Assembly: GCA_038117225.1 (NCBI GenBank)
Contig: JAYOFM010000032.1
Span: 1 to 30,864, forward strand
Length of the DNA stretch: 30,864 nucleotides
Direction: 5' to 3'
Source of the DNA: JAYOFM01 sp038117225
GTDB taxonomy: Bacteria; Pseudomonadota; Alphaproteobacteria; Rhodospirillales; Casp-alpha2
The position numbers and the translations under genes are program-made. Of the stretch, positions 16,082 to 23,902 are shown piece after piece. Every line of letters begins with the position of its first letter. Within the stretch, counting starts at the first letter, position 1. The notes under the pieces are model-generated. The model worked only from the letters and a program-made list of their open reading frames with translations, was not told where the DNA came from and ran no database searches.

Positions 16082-16834
16082 ATGGAGCATCTCTGGGCGA
16101 TCGACAGCCTGGTCATCATCGCCCTCACCTTCCTACTCGCCGGTTTCGTCAAGGGTGTCGTCGGCCTCGGCCTGCCGACGGTGTCGCTGGCGTTGCTGAC
16201 CGCAGCCTTCGGGCTCAAGGCGGCGATCGTGCTCATGATTGTGCCGTCGCTGATCACCAATATCTGGCAGGGCGCGGTCGGCGGCAATTTCAAGGCCCTG
16301 ATGAAACGCCTGTGGCCCATGTTCGCCGCCGCCGGGGTGTGTACATGGTTTGCCACGGCGATGATCCAGACCACCGACCCACGCACCCTTTCGATGCTTC
16401 TGGGTGTGCTGGTCGCCTTATATGCCGTACTGGCCCTGGTGACGCCGCAGATGCCGCCACCGGGCCGTCACGAGCCCTGGCTGTCGCCGCTGATGGGCGG
16501 ATTGACCGGCATCGCCTCGGGCATGACCGGCAGCTTCGTGGTCCCGGCGGTGCTGTATATGCAAGCCCTCGGCATGCCCCGCGACCAATTGATCCAGGCC
16601 ATGGGATTGGCGTTCACCTTCGCCACGTTGGTATTGGGGCTGTCGTTCGCCGGCCGCGATCTGATGCCGGCGGATGGCGCGTTGATTTCGGCCGCTGGAC
16701 TGGCGCCCGCGGCCATCGGCATGGTTATCGGTCAACGGATCCGCCGACAGTTTTCCGAGGCGTTGTTCCGCCGCGTGTTCTTCCTGTCGCTGCTGGCAAC
16801 AGGCCTCTACATCATCGTCCGAACGGGTTCTTAG
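16082..16834 (+). CDS. TauE/SafE-family anion exporter, membrane protein
   Basis: A 250-residue polytopic inner-membrane protein with about eight predicted hydrophobic segments. The family start FLLAGFVKGVVGLGLPTVSL and the repeat-half motif GGLTGIASGMTGSFVVPAVL are diagnostic for TauE/SafE, implicated in export of sulfite, sulfoacetate or other organic anions. It begins 6 bases after the asparaginase gene, so co-transcription is likely, although no sulfonate genes are nearby. Its TAG overlaps the convergent ATPase gene's stop in the four bases TTAG (16831-16834). Confidence 0.88.
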   Translation: MEHLWAIDSLVIIALTFLLAGFVKGVVGLGLPTVSLALLTAAFGLKAAIVLMIVPSLITNIWQGAVGGNFKALMKRLWPMFAAAGVCTWFATAMIQTTDPRTLSMLLGVLVALYAVLALVTPQMPPPGRHEPWLSPLMGGLTGIASGMTGSFVVPAVLYMQALGMPRDQLIQAMGLAFTFATLVLGLSFAGRDLMPADGALISAAGLAPAAIGMVIGQRIRRQFSEALFRRVFFLSLLATGLYIIVRTGS

Positions 16835-17655
16835 GCCGCCCTGATTGTCCGCTGATGCAGCACCGGCATCAGATCGAAATACGGGCGGATCGCCGCGTCA
16901 TCGGCGGCGGCGAAATCGGCGAACGGACCATCGAATAGAACGCACCCGTTCTCCAGCATCACCGTTCGGGGTTCCAGGCGAACCAGCAGGTCCTTGTCGT
17001 GGGTAATGATCACCGTGGTGCGGCTGGCGACGCCGGGCCCGGGCGCTTCGTGGGTCGCCAGCACCATGTCCTGAATCTGCGCGGCGCTGGTCGGGTCGAG
17101 GCCGGTGGTCGGCTCGTCATAGAAAATGACGCGGGGTTCCATGGACAGGGCGCGAGCGACGGCCAAACGCTTGGCCATGCCGCCGGAAAGATCGCCAACA
17201 TCACTATCCAGAAATTCGTCATCGGTGTCCAGACTGACCGCCGACAACACCCGGCGGGCGATCGGCCGGATAGCGGCTTCCTCAAGATTTTGGATTTCCG
17301 CCAACCACAACGCGATATTGTCGTAGACCGAGCCCGAGAACAGCGCGTTGCGCTGAAACACGACACCCCAATGGGTATGGATACGGTCCATTTCATGATC
17401 GTCGAGGGTATGGATATCGACCAGCGGCGAGCCGTCAGCCGCATGGTCGGCGACCCAAACGCGACCAGCGTCGGGTTGCAACTGGCCCAGAATGTGATTC
17501 AGCAGCACCGTCTTGCCGCAACCGGAACCGCCGACGATGGCGACGCAATCTCCGCGCATGATCTCAAGATCGATGCCCCGCAACACCAGATGCTCGCCAA
17601 ATGCCTTTTCCAGCCCGACGATGCGGATTTCAACGGCGATGTCGGACGCCGTCAT
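16831..17655 (-). CDS. ABC transporter ATPase, MlaF/Ttg2A-like
   Basis: A 274-residue nucleotide-binding subunit. Walker A is GGSGCGKT (residues 42-49), the Q-loop lies in GVVFQRNALFSGSVYDNI, the signature is LSGGMAKRLAVARAL, Walker B is VIFYDEPTTGLDP, and the switch His is in VIITHDKDL. VVFQxxALFxSxxVxDN and LSGGMxKR are typical of the MlaF group that drives phospholipid trafficking across the envelope. The expected permease (MlaE) and MCE protein (MlaD) are not adjacent: the gene is followed by a convergent exporter and preceded by a SpoU methyltransferase that overlaps it by ATGA (17652-17655). It must pair with a permease encoded elsewhere, or belong to a different transporter. Confidence 0.85.
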   Translation of the reverse strand: MTASDIAVEIRIVGLEKAFGEHLVLRGIDLEIMRGDCVAIVGGSGCGKTVLLNHILGQLQPDAGRVWVADHAADGSPLVDIHTLDDHEMDRIHTHWGVVFQRNALFSGSVYDNIALWLAEIQNLEEAAIRPIARRVLSAVSLDTDDEFLDSDVGDLSGGMAKRLAVARALSMEPRVIFYDEPTTGLDPTSAAQIQDMVLATHEAPGPGVASRTTVIITHDKDLLVRLEPRTVMLENGCVLFDGPFADFAAADDAAIRPYFDLMPVLHQRTIRAA

Positions 17656-18221
17656 TCGTTATACCCGGTCGGCGGCTCGGCCCTGAAGGCTTCCATCTTC
17701 GTTCGGCTGAAGCGGCCGCCGTGATTGTGACCGGGAAGTGCTTCCACGGGCCCGCCCGGTCGCGGCGCGCGCGGCGCGAAACGGCCGAGGGATTTGATGC
17801 GGTCGTACATGACGATAGCGCCTGCGACGCCGACATTGATGCAGAACGCGGTCGGTATCTTCAGGGTGAAATCGCAGCGCGTCAGCAGTTCCGGCGACAG
17901 CTCGCCGCGCTCCGGCCCCAGCACATAAGCCGCCTGTGGCGGATGATGAAAACTCGGCAGGTCGATTGCGTCATCCAGCAGTTCGACGCCGACCAGCTTG
18001 CAGCTCGTCGGCAACTGCATGGAAGCAACATCGGGGAACGCGTAGAATGGCAGATGCTGCGGCGTGTCCGAGGTGTCCGACTTGGCACCGTCAAGCGGAT
18101 CGTAGTTTGCCGCGATGGTAAACACGAACCCGGCGCCGAAGGCGTGGCCGGAGCGGAACAGGTTTCCCACGTTCATGGTCTTGGAAATGCGTTCGACGCC
18201 GATACCAAAATAGCCACGCAT
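17652..18221 (-). CDS. SpoU/TrmH-family RNA 2'-O-methyltransferase
   Basis: A 189-residue SPOUT-fold methyltransferase that likely adds a 2'-O-methyl group from S-adenosylmethionine to a tRNA or rRNA ribose. The three SpoU motifs are present: NVGNLFRSGHAFGAGFVF (motif 1), AAYVLGPERGELSPELL (motif 2) and KIPTAFCINVGVAGAIVMYD (motif 3, forming the knotted SAM site). It lacks the extra RNA-binding N-domain of larger relatives, as do TrmL-like proteins. AGGA lies about eight bases before the ATG at 18221. It is divergent from the quinone oxidoreductase gene (83 bases between starts) and is followed by the Mla-type ATPase with an ATGA overlap. Confidence 0.87.
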   Translation of the reverse strand: MRGYFGIGVERISKTMNVGNLFRSGHAFGAGFVFTIAANYDPLDGAKSDTSDTPQHLPFYAFPDVASMQLPTSCKLVGVELLDDAIDLPSFHHPPQAAYVLGPERGELSPELLTRCDFTLKIPTAFCINVGVAGAIVMYDRIKSLGRFAPRAPRPGGPVEALPGHNHGGRFSRTKMEAFRAEPPTGYNE

Positions 18222-18304
18222 GCGGAAAGTTCCTGTCCTTGCATTATGGGGCCGCGTCCCTAACCTTCACAAAATCCGCCCCCCGATCAAGGAGAACACT
18301 TCGC

Positions 18305-19279
18305 ATGCGCGCCGCCGTGGTTATCGATTGGCTGGGCCCCGAGGGGCTGGAAGTCCAGGACGTCCCGTCACCGCCGCTAGGTGACGGTGAGGTGCGCATC
18401 CGCGTGCGCGCCGCCGGCGTCAACTTCGCCGACGTGCTAATGAGCCGCGGCGAATACCAGGTCAAGCCGCCGCGTCCGTTCGCGCCGGGTTTGGAGGTCG
18501 CCGGTGAAGTGATGGAACTGGGCACCGGCGTCAGCGAGCTTTCGATCGGCCAGCGGGTGATGGCGATCCTGCATCATGGCGGCTTCGCGGAAGAGGCGGT
18601 AACCGGCGCCGATGGAGTTTTTCCCATTCCCGACGCCATGTCGTTCGAGATCGCCGCCGGTTTTGCCGTCGTTTACGGCACGGCGCAAATGGGTTTGATG
18701 CTAAAGGCCGGGTTGACGGCCGGCGAGACGGTTCTGGTACACGGTGCCGCCGGCGGGGTCGGCCTGGCCGCCGTCGAGGTCGCCAAGGCGGCCGGCTGTC
18801 GCGTCATCGCCACCGCCGGCGGTGCCGCCAAACTCGCCGTCGCCGCCGAGCATGGCGCCGACGCGGGCATCGATTATTCCACCGAGGACGTGCGTGAGCG
18901 GACCAAGCAGCTGACCGATGGCGTCGGTGCCGACGTGGTTTTCGACCCGGTCGGCGGCGACGTTTTTGATGCCAGCCTGCGCGCCACCCGCCAGGGCGGA
19001 CGGATTCTGGTCGTCGGCTTCGCATCCGGCCGGGTGCCGCAGATTCCGGCGAATATTCTGCTGGTCAAGAACATCCAGGCCATCGGTTTTTATTGGGGCG
19101 CGCACAGGGTGCTCGATCCCGCATTGATGCGGCAATCCTTTGCCGCCCTGTTCGATTGGTTCGAGGCCGGCAAACTGCACCCGCATATTTCGGAAACCCA
19201 CGATCTCGCGGCGGCACCGCAGGCTCTGGCCGCGCTGGTCGAGCGCCGCGCCACCGGAAAGGTCGTGCTGACGCCATGA
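18305..19279 (+). CDS. NADPH:quinone oxidoreductase (zinc-independent MDR)
   Basis: A 324-residue cytoplasmic medium-chain dehydrogenase/reductase. The GroES-like N-terminal half includes VRIRVRAAGVNFADVLMSRG, the quinone-oxidoreductase version of the active-site loop without zinc cysteines. The Rossmann half includes LVHGAAGGVGLAAVEVAKAA and DYSTEDVRERTK, and GADVVFDPVGGDVFDASLRA precedes RILVVGFASGRVP. The start at 18305 has GGAGA about ten bases upstream; an extension to 18239 would add an unlike sequence. The sensor phosphatase gene starts 10 bases after the stop. The physiological substrate may be a quinone or an enone. Confidence 0.88.
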   Translation: MRAAVVIDWLGPEGLEVQDVPSPPLGDGEVRIRVRAAGVNFADVLMSRGEYQVKPPRPFAPGLEVAGEVMELGTGVSELSIGQRVMAILHHGGFAEEAVTGADGVFPIPDAMSFEIAAGFAVVYGTAQMGLMLKAGLTAGETVLVHGAAGGVGLAAVEVAKAAGCRVIATAGGAAKLAVAAEHGADAGIDYSTEDVRERTKQLTDGVGADVVFDPVGGDVFDASLRATRQGGRILVVGFASGRVPQIPANILLVKNIQAIGFYWGAHRVLDPALMRQSFAALFDWFEAGKLHPHISETHDLAAAPQALAALVERRATGKVVLTP

Positions 19280-19289
19280 CGCTGGGGAA

Positions 19290-21374
19290 ATGAAACTCGG
19301 ACCAAAGCTCGCCATCCTGCTGCTCGCCATCGGCTTGGTGCCGCTGGTGCTGGTGGCTTGGCAGGGACACCAGTCGTTAAAGGGACTCGGCGACGTGTTG
19401 GGCGAACGCAGCCGAACGCTATTGGAGGGCCGTGTCACCGACGAAGTCCGCCGCGCCACCGAGCACGCCGCCATCATTATCGAACAACAGAGCCGTTTGC
19501 TCGAACTGGCATTGCGCTTTCAGGCCTCTGAAGCGGCGAAGCGGCTCGCCGCGCCCGTGGCTCCGCCGCTGCCGGCGCCGGGCGCGCTCGACGGCTTCGT
19601 CTTCGCCGAGGAGCTGGACACCGGCCCCGATGCACCGCAACGCATCGATCTGGACGCGCAGAGTATTCTGCTGATGCCGAACACGGACGATGGCACGGCA
19701 GACGATGTCCTGAGACGAATGGCGGCGATGACGGCCACCTACAAGGCCTTGTATGCGCGCCACCGTGATTTGGTGCTTTGGCAATACGTCAGCCTGGAAG
19801 CCGGCGTGCACTCGTCCTACCCGGGACACGGCGACTACCCGGACGGTTATGACCCGCGTGAGCGAACCTGGTATGTCGACACCGCCGAGGCGGGTGCCTT
19901 GAAATGGCACCCGCTTTATTTCGATGCTAGTACGGGTTTTCCCATCGTCACCGTGTCGATGCCCGTAACCCTGCCCAACGGAGACTTCGCCGGCGTCGCC
20001 GCCATCGACGTACGGGCCCGCGACATCCTGCGCAACGTGCAGCGCCAGGCGCGGCTACCGGCCGACGGCGCCGCCCTGGTGGTCATGGTTACACCCGATA
20101 CGCCGGCGCCCAACATCGTCGCCCGGCTGTTTGGACCGACGGGGGATTGGCAGACCGCCAGCAACCTTGGCCAACTCGACCTGGGCGACGGCGCGACGGC
20201 ACGGGCCGCGTTGAAGGATTTCACGCTAGGCGCGCCGGGAGTGCGGCGATTGGCGTTCGAGGGGCGCGACGTGCTGATGGCCTACAGCCCGATCAGCCTG
20301 GGCGCGGCCGGACAATCGTTCCTGATTACGGTGATGCCCTATGCCCGCATCACCGAGGAAGCGGCCAAGGCGGAAGCCGCCGTCGACGCCTCGACGGCGG
20401 AACAGCTTTCGTGGACGGCACTGTTCATGCTGATCATGATCGCCGGCGTGGCGCCGCTGGCGATCCTGTCGGCACGCTCGGTGACACGTCCGGTGGCCGC
20501 GCTCGCCGACGCCGCCGGGCGGGTCGCGGCGGGTGATTTTCAAGCCCGCGCGCCGCTTGGCCGGGGTGATGAACTGGGTGATCTGGCGCGCGCCTTCAAC
20601 GGCATGGTGCCGCGCCTGGAAGATCAAGTCGCCATGAAACGCTCGCTGGCGCTGGCGCGCGAGGTGCAGCAGCACCTGATTCCAAAGACGCCGCCGCTGC
20701 TGGACGGCTTCGACATCGCCGGCCGCGCCTTCTATTGCGACGAGACCGGCGGTGATTATCTCGATTACATCACCGACATGGGGGGTGATCCGAGCAAGCT
20801 CGGCGTTGCTCTGGGTGATGTCACCGGGCACGGCGTGCCGGCGGCGCTGTTAATGACCACCGGCCGCGCTCTCGTTCGCGGCGCCGCCACGGAAACCGAT
20901 GACCTGGGCCGACTGGCCACAAGGGCCAACGCGGAGCTGGCGCGCGATATCCAGGGCGGGCGATTCATGACCCTGTTCGTGGCCTTGCTTGATCGAGATA
21001 GCCGTGATTTGGCCTGGGTCTCGGCGGGGCACGAACCGGCGCTGCTTTACGACACTGAAACGGATGACTTCCGTGAATTGGGCGAAGGCGGTATCCCGCT
21101 CGGTGTCGACGCGGGTTGGAGGTTTGAGACGCACAGCCTCAACGACGCCCTACGGCCGGGCCGCATCCTGATCGCCGCGACCGATGGCGTGCGCGAGACA
21201 CGCGATGGCGCTGACGCCATGTTCGGCCGTGAACGCCTGGAGGCGATCATCCGCGACAACGCCGGGGCGACCGCCGATGGCATCTGTGCCGCCTTGGCCT
21301 CCGCCCTTGATCGCTTCCGCGCCGGCGCGCCGGTTATCGACGACGCCACCTTCATTATCATCAAGGGCGTTTAG
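19290..21374 (+). CDS. Membrane sensor with extracytoplasmic Cache-like domain, HAMP and SpoIIE/RsbU-type PP2C phosphatase
   Basis: A 694-residue signalling protein. TM1 spans about residues 7-25 (ILLLAIGLVPLVLVAW). A long periplasmic region follows with double-Cache features (VHSSYPGHGDYPDGYDPRER, TWYVDTAEAG, and VTLPNGDFAGVAAIDV). TM2 lies near 370-392 (ALFMLIMIAGVAPLAILSA), then HAMP (SVTRPVAALADAAGRVAAGD to about 440). PP2C starts with LAREVQQHLIP and carries GDYLDYI, LGDVTGHGVPAALLM and SAGHEPALLY with Asp residues for Mn/Mg. It ends IDDATFIIIKGV. Such phosphatases usually dephosphorylate an anti-sigma-factor antagonist; no partner anti-sigma or antagonist gene is adjacent. It follows the quinone oxidoreductase gene by 10 bases and shares TTAG with the convergent transporter gene. 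Confidence 0.88.
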   Translation: MKLGPKLAILLLAIGLVPLVLVAWQGHQSLKGLGDVLGERSRTLLEGRVTDEVRRATEHAAIIIEQQSRLLELALRFQASEAAKRLAAPVAPPLPAPGALDGFVFAEELDTGPDAPQRIDLDAQSILLMPNTDDGTADDVLRRMAAMTATYKALYARHRDLVLWQYVSLEAGVHSSYPGHGDYPDGYDPRERTWYVDTAEAGALKWHPLYFDASTGFPIVTVSMPVTLPNGDFAGVAAIDVRARDILRNVQRQARLPADGAALVVMVTPDTPAPNIVARLFGPTGDWQTASNLGQLDLGDGATARAALKDFTLGAPGVRRLAFEGRDVLMAYSPISLGAAGQSFLITVMPYARITEEAAKAEAAVDASTAEQLSWTALFMLIMIAGVAPLAILSARSVTRPVAALADAAGRVAAGDFQARAPLGRGDELGDLARAFNGMVPRLEDQVAMKRSLALAREVQQHLIPKTPPLLDGFDIAGRAFYCDETGGDYLDYITDMGGDPSKLGVALGDVTGHGVPAALLMTTGRALVRGAATETDDLGRLATRANAELARDIQGGRFMTLFVALLDRDSRDLAWVSAGHEPALLYDTETDDFRELGEGGIPLGVDAGWRFETHSLNDALRPGRILIAATDGVRETRDGADAMFGRERLEAIIRDNAGATADGICAALASALDRFRAGAPVIDDATFIIIKGV

Positions 21375-22249
21375 GCATTCCGCCTCGGCAGCAACACGAC
21401 CACATTGCCGACCAACACCAGGACGACCCCGGCGGCGGCGGGCGCCGTCCAGTGGAAATCTTCGTAGACGGTCGATATGGCGAGCGCGACCACCGGAAAC
21501 AATACGGAGCAATAGGATGCCCGGGCCGGCCCAATGTTACCGAGCAGCGTCAAGAAGCACCAAAAACCAATGACGGTGGCGAATACGGCGAGGAACACCA
21601 GGGCAATCCAATAGCTCGGCCGTGGATCGAAGGCGAATGTCGACCCACTGAGGGCCGCGAACGCGGTGATGGCGATGGCGCCATAAACCATGCCGACGGC
21701 ATTGGTACGAACCACGGGCATTCCGGCGCGCTGATTGCGCGCCGACACCATCATGCCGACCGATGCCGACACGGTGCCGGCAACGGCGAACAACAGGCCC
21801 TTGGTCGCCTCGCGCGCCGGGTCAAAGGCACTGAGCTCGGGCCAGAAAATAATCGCGATGCCAGTAATGCCGATGGCCGACCCCGATGCGACGCGGGCCT
21901 CGATGGGGATGCGGAAGGCGATCGCGCCGGCAATGATGTTCATGAACACGATGGTTGAGAATACGACCGCCACCAGGCCGCTGGTTAGATACTGGGTGCC
22001 CGTGTAGACGAGGCTGAAGTTGGTGCCGAACAACAACACGCCCTGCAAGGCGATCCAGCGTTGCTGACCGGGAGCGAAACGCAGGGTGCGGCCGGTCACC
22101 AGACACAGCACGATCATGATGGCGGCGGCGACCCAGAATCGATAGGCGACGGATACCACCGGATCGACGACGCCAAACTGGAACGTCACCGCGATCCAGC
22201 TGGTGCCCCATACGGCGACCGTGGTGACGTAGAGCAGAAGATTGGTCAA
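21371..22249 (-). CDS. EamA/DMT-superfamily metabolite transporter
   Basis: A 292-residue inner-membrane protein with about ten hydrophobic segments in two EamA repeats: TTVAVWGTSWIAVTFQFG and VAYRFWVAAAIMIVLCLVTG in the first, GLLFAVAGTVSASVGMMVSA in the second, ending AAGVVLVLVGNVVVLLPRRN. Family members export amino acids or other metabolites; the substrate is unknown. The frame opens at a GTG at 22285, but that lies inside a perfect hairpin, so a TTG at 22249 (LTNLLLYV), about ten bases after GGAGG, is the more credible start. It lies 55 bases downstream of the DUF1127 stop in the same direction, with the hairpin between them. Confidence 0.82.
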   Translation of the reverse strand: MTNLLLYVTTVAVWGTSWIAVTFQFGVVDPVVSVAYRFWVAAAIMIVLCLVTGRTLRFAPGQQRWIALQGVLLFGTNFSLVYTGTQYLTSGLVAVVFSTIVFMNIIAGAIAFRIPIEARVASGSAIGITGIAIIFWPELSAFDPAREATKGLLFAVAGTVSASVGMMVSARNQRAGMPVVRTNAVGMVYGAIAITAFAALSGSTFAFDPRPSYWIALVFLAVFATVIGFWCFLTLLGNIGPARASYCSVLFPVVALAISTVYEDFHWTAPAAAGVVLVLVGNVVVLLPRRNA

Positions 22250-22260
22250 AGGCGTCGTGC

Positions 22261-22290
22261 CTCCGGTGCGGGACGCGGCCCGCACCGGAG
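22261..22290. repeat. Perfect 12-bp inverted repeat with 6-base loop between DUF1127 and EamA genes
   Basis: CTCCGGTGCGGG, loop ACGCGG, CCCGCACCGGAG. The arms are perfectly complementary and GC-rich. It begins 14 bases after the DUF1127 stop on the minus strand and ends just upstream of the EamA start. No T-run follows on either strand, so it is not a textbook intrinsic terminator. It could shield the DUF1127 mRNA 3' end, attenuate read-through, or hold part of the EamA ribosome site (its last GGAG). Confidence 0.65.
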
Positions 22291-22304
22291 AAATCCGGGG
22301 ACGG

Positions 22305-22559
22305 TTAGGCGCGCCAAATCGGCTTTGACGTTTCCTCTTCTACGGCGCGTCGGTCAAGGCCGACGTCGTCGAGCAGGCGGGCATCGAGGGAGGCCATATG
22401 TCGCCGCATGTTGTCCCGCGCCTGCCACAGGACAAGGGTCTCGAGCAGATGTTCGGGCAGTGTGAACACAGCCTTGGCGGCAGTGGCGGCAAGGGATTCG
22501 AGGAGTGCGGCGAGGCTTTGTGCCTCGGTGCGCTTGAGGGCGGTCATCAACTGGGTCAT
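22305..22559 (-). CDS. DUF1127 family small protein
   Basis: An 84-residue protein whose C-terminal ~40 residues match DUF1127 (also YjiS-like): VLWQARDNMRRHMASLDARL followed by LDDVGLDRRAVEEETSKPIW. Short family members in alphaproteobacteria affect phosphate and carbon metabolism and RNA turnover through their Arg-rich domain; this one has the Arg content partly reduced (QARDNMRRH). AAGGA lies seven bases upstream of the ATG. It is transcribed away from the LysR gene with a 234-base AT-rich region between them. Confidence 0.82.
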   Translation of the reverse strand: MTQLMTALKRTEAQSLAALLESLAATAAKAVFTLPEHLLETLVLWQARDNMRRHMASLDARLLDDVGLDRRAVEEETSKPIWRA

Positions 22560-22793
22560 GGTCCGATCCTTCTTTTTTGATGTGCGGCAGCGCGATATGC
22601 GATGTGGCCGTCGTGTGATCTTTGTCTACGCAACCCCGTTCCACATCACAAACGACCTTTTCTCTATTTCGGATAAGTTAAATTCATGTCTTGTTACCTT
22701 CTAATTTCATTAATTTATTGTTTATCAATTGGTTATGCTTTAATCGTCACCTCGCATGAATTTTTTAAACTATGAAAATCTAACGAAAATCGT
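22560..22793. promoter_or_regulatory. AT-rich divergent intergenic region (DUF1127 / LysR)
   Basis: The stretch from about 22660 to 22790 is far richer in A and T than its surroundings (for example TTAATTTATTGTTTATCAAT). It must hold the promoters of both divergent genes, and LysR-type regulators commonly bind here to control themselves and the divergent gene. No convincing pair of sigma-70 boxes was settled on, and the ATG of the LysR gene at 22794 has no good Shine-Dalgarno. No operator sequence is claimed. Confidence 0.5.
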
Positions 22794-23714
22794 ATGTCGC
22801 GTGACCTTCCATCCCTAAATGCCCTGCGCGCCTTCGAGGCGGCGGCCCGGCATTTGAGTTTTACCCGCGCGGCGGACGAGTTGAACGTCACCCAGGCGGC
22901 GGTATCACACCAAGTGAAGGCGCTGGAGGAGCGGCTTGGCATCAGCCTGTTTCGCCGCCTCAACCGACGCCTGATGCTGACCGACGCCGGCCAGATGCTG
23001 CAGCCATCCGTGGGCGAGGCACTCGACCAGATGGCCGATGCGGTCGCCCGCCTCAAGCGTGACGATTCAGGCGTTCTGACCATCACCACCATGGAATCAT
23101 TCGCCGCCAGTTGGCTGGTGCCGCGATTGGCGCGCTTCCGCCGACGCAATCCGGATATTGACGTTCGCGTCATGCTGTCCGATCAGGCGGTTGACCTGGA
23201 GCGCGAGGGCATCGACGCCGGAATTCGCTACGGCCGTGGTGACTGGTCGCGCTGCGTCAGTGAGCGGCTGATGACGGAGGAATTGTTCCCGGTCTGCGCG
23301 CCGGCCTTGTTGGCGGGGCCGCAGCCGCTGGCCCGGCCCAAGGATCTGGCGCACCACACGCTGCTGCACGACGACATGCGCCAGGACTGGATGATGTGGT
23401 TGATGGCGGCCGGCGTGAACGGCATCGACGCGACCCGCGGACCGGCCTTCCAGTATTCCAACCTGGTGGTGCAGGCCGCCATTTCCGGTCAGGGCGTGGC
23501 GCTCGGGCGCAGCGTCCTGGTTGCCGATGCGCTGGCCGACGGCCGGCTGGTCAGGCCTTTCGATATCGCCTTGCCATCCGATTACGCCTACTATCTGGCC
23601 CTTGTCGCGGGCAGCGAGAAACGACCCAAGGTACAAGCGTTCCGCGATTGGCTGATGGAGGAGGCGGCGCGCAGCGAGGCCGCGCAGCGAGACGTGATGA
23701 GAGGAGTGACATGA
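22794..23714 (+). CDS. LysR-family transcriptional regulator, GcvA-like
   Basis: A 306-residue regulator. The N-terminal winged helix-turn-helix reads LPSLNALRAFEAAARHLSFT then RAADELNVTQAAVSHQVKAL and EERLGISLFRRLNRRLMLTD, the signature of the GcvA subgroup of LysR proteins. The effector domain (about residues 90-295) includes LTITTMESFAASWLVPRLAR, DIDVRVMLSDQAVDLEREGI and DAGIRYGRGDW, also GcvA-like. GcvA controls glycine cleavage in enterics, but most subgroup members have other targets. Its TGA overlaps the ATG of the following 63-residue gene (23711-23714), so the regulator heads a coupled three-gene unit. Confidence 0.9.
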   Translation: MSRDLPSLNALRAFEAAARHLSFTRAADELNVTQAAVSHQVKALEERLGISLFRRLNRRLMLTDAGQMLQPSVGEALDQMADAVARLKRDDSGVLTITTMESFAASWLVPRLARFRRRNPDIDVRVMLSDQAVDLEREGIDAGIRYGRGDWSRCVSERLMTEELFPVCAPALLAGPQPLARPKDLAHHTLLHDDMRQDWMMWLMAAGVNGIDATRGPAFQYSNLVVQAAISGQGVALGRSVLVADALADGRLVRPFDIALPSDYAYYLALVAGSEKRPKVQAFRDWLMEEAARSEAAQRDVMRGVT

Positions 23715-23902
23715 GCAATCCATTTTTGCTGGCATTGAAGACCAATCCGGACCAGTTCCTGGCGGAGTTGGAAACGGCCGAACTGAAAGCCCTCGTTGAG
23801 GCCTGTGTCGATCGCCTGGCCGCAAATGCCAAGCGCGGCGACGGCGCCGCGGCACCGGCACTGCAATCGCTCTATCGCATTCTGGCCAACATCGAAATAT
23901 GA
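23711..23902 (+). CDS. 63-residue protein of unknown function, coupled to LysR and EEP genes
   Basis: The gene starts with ATGA overlapping the LysR stop and ends with ATGA overlapping the next gene's start (23899-23902). The product begins MSNPFLLALKTNPDQFLAEL, continues ETAELKALVEACVDRLAANA and ends LQSLYRILANIEI. It is small, helical and without a signal peptide or cysteine motif. I do not recognise a family. The double overlap and codon use like its neighbours argue that it is a real gene. The frame was also read by a longer frame starting at 23396, which is only the wrong-frame shadow of the LysR gene up to 23710. Confidence 0.7.
   Translation: MSNPFLLALKTNPDQFLAELETAELKALVEACVDRLAANAKRGDGAAAPALQSLYRILANIEI

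Noticed and set aside
15631..16938. A 435-residue plus-strand frame
   Set aside because: Wrong-frame shadow of asparaginase and the TauE/SafE exporter.
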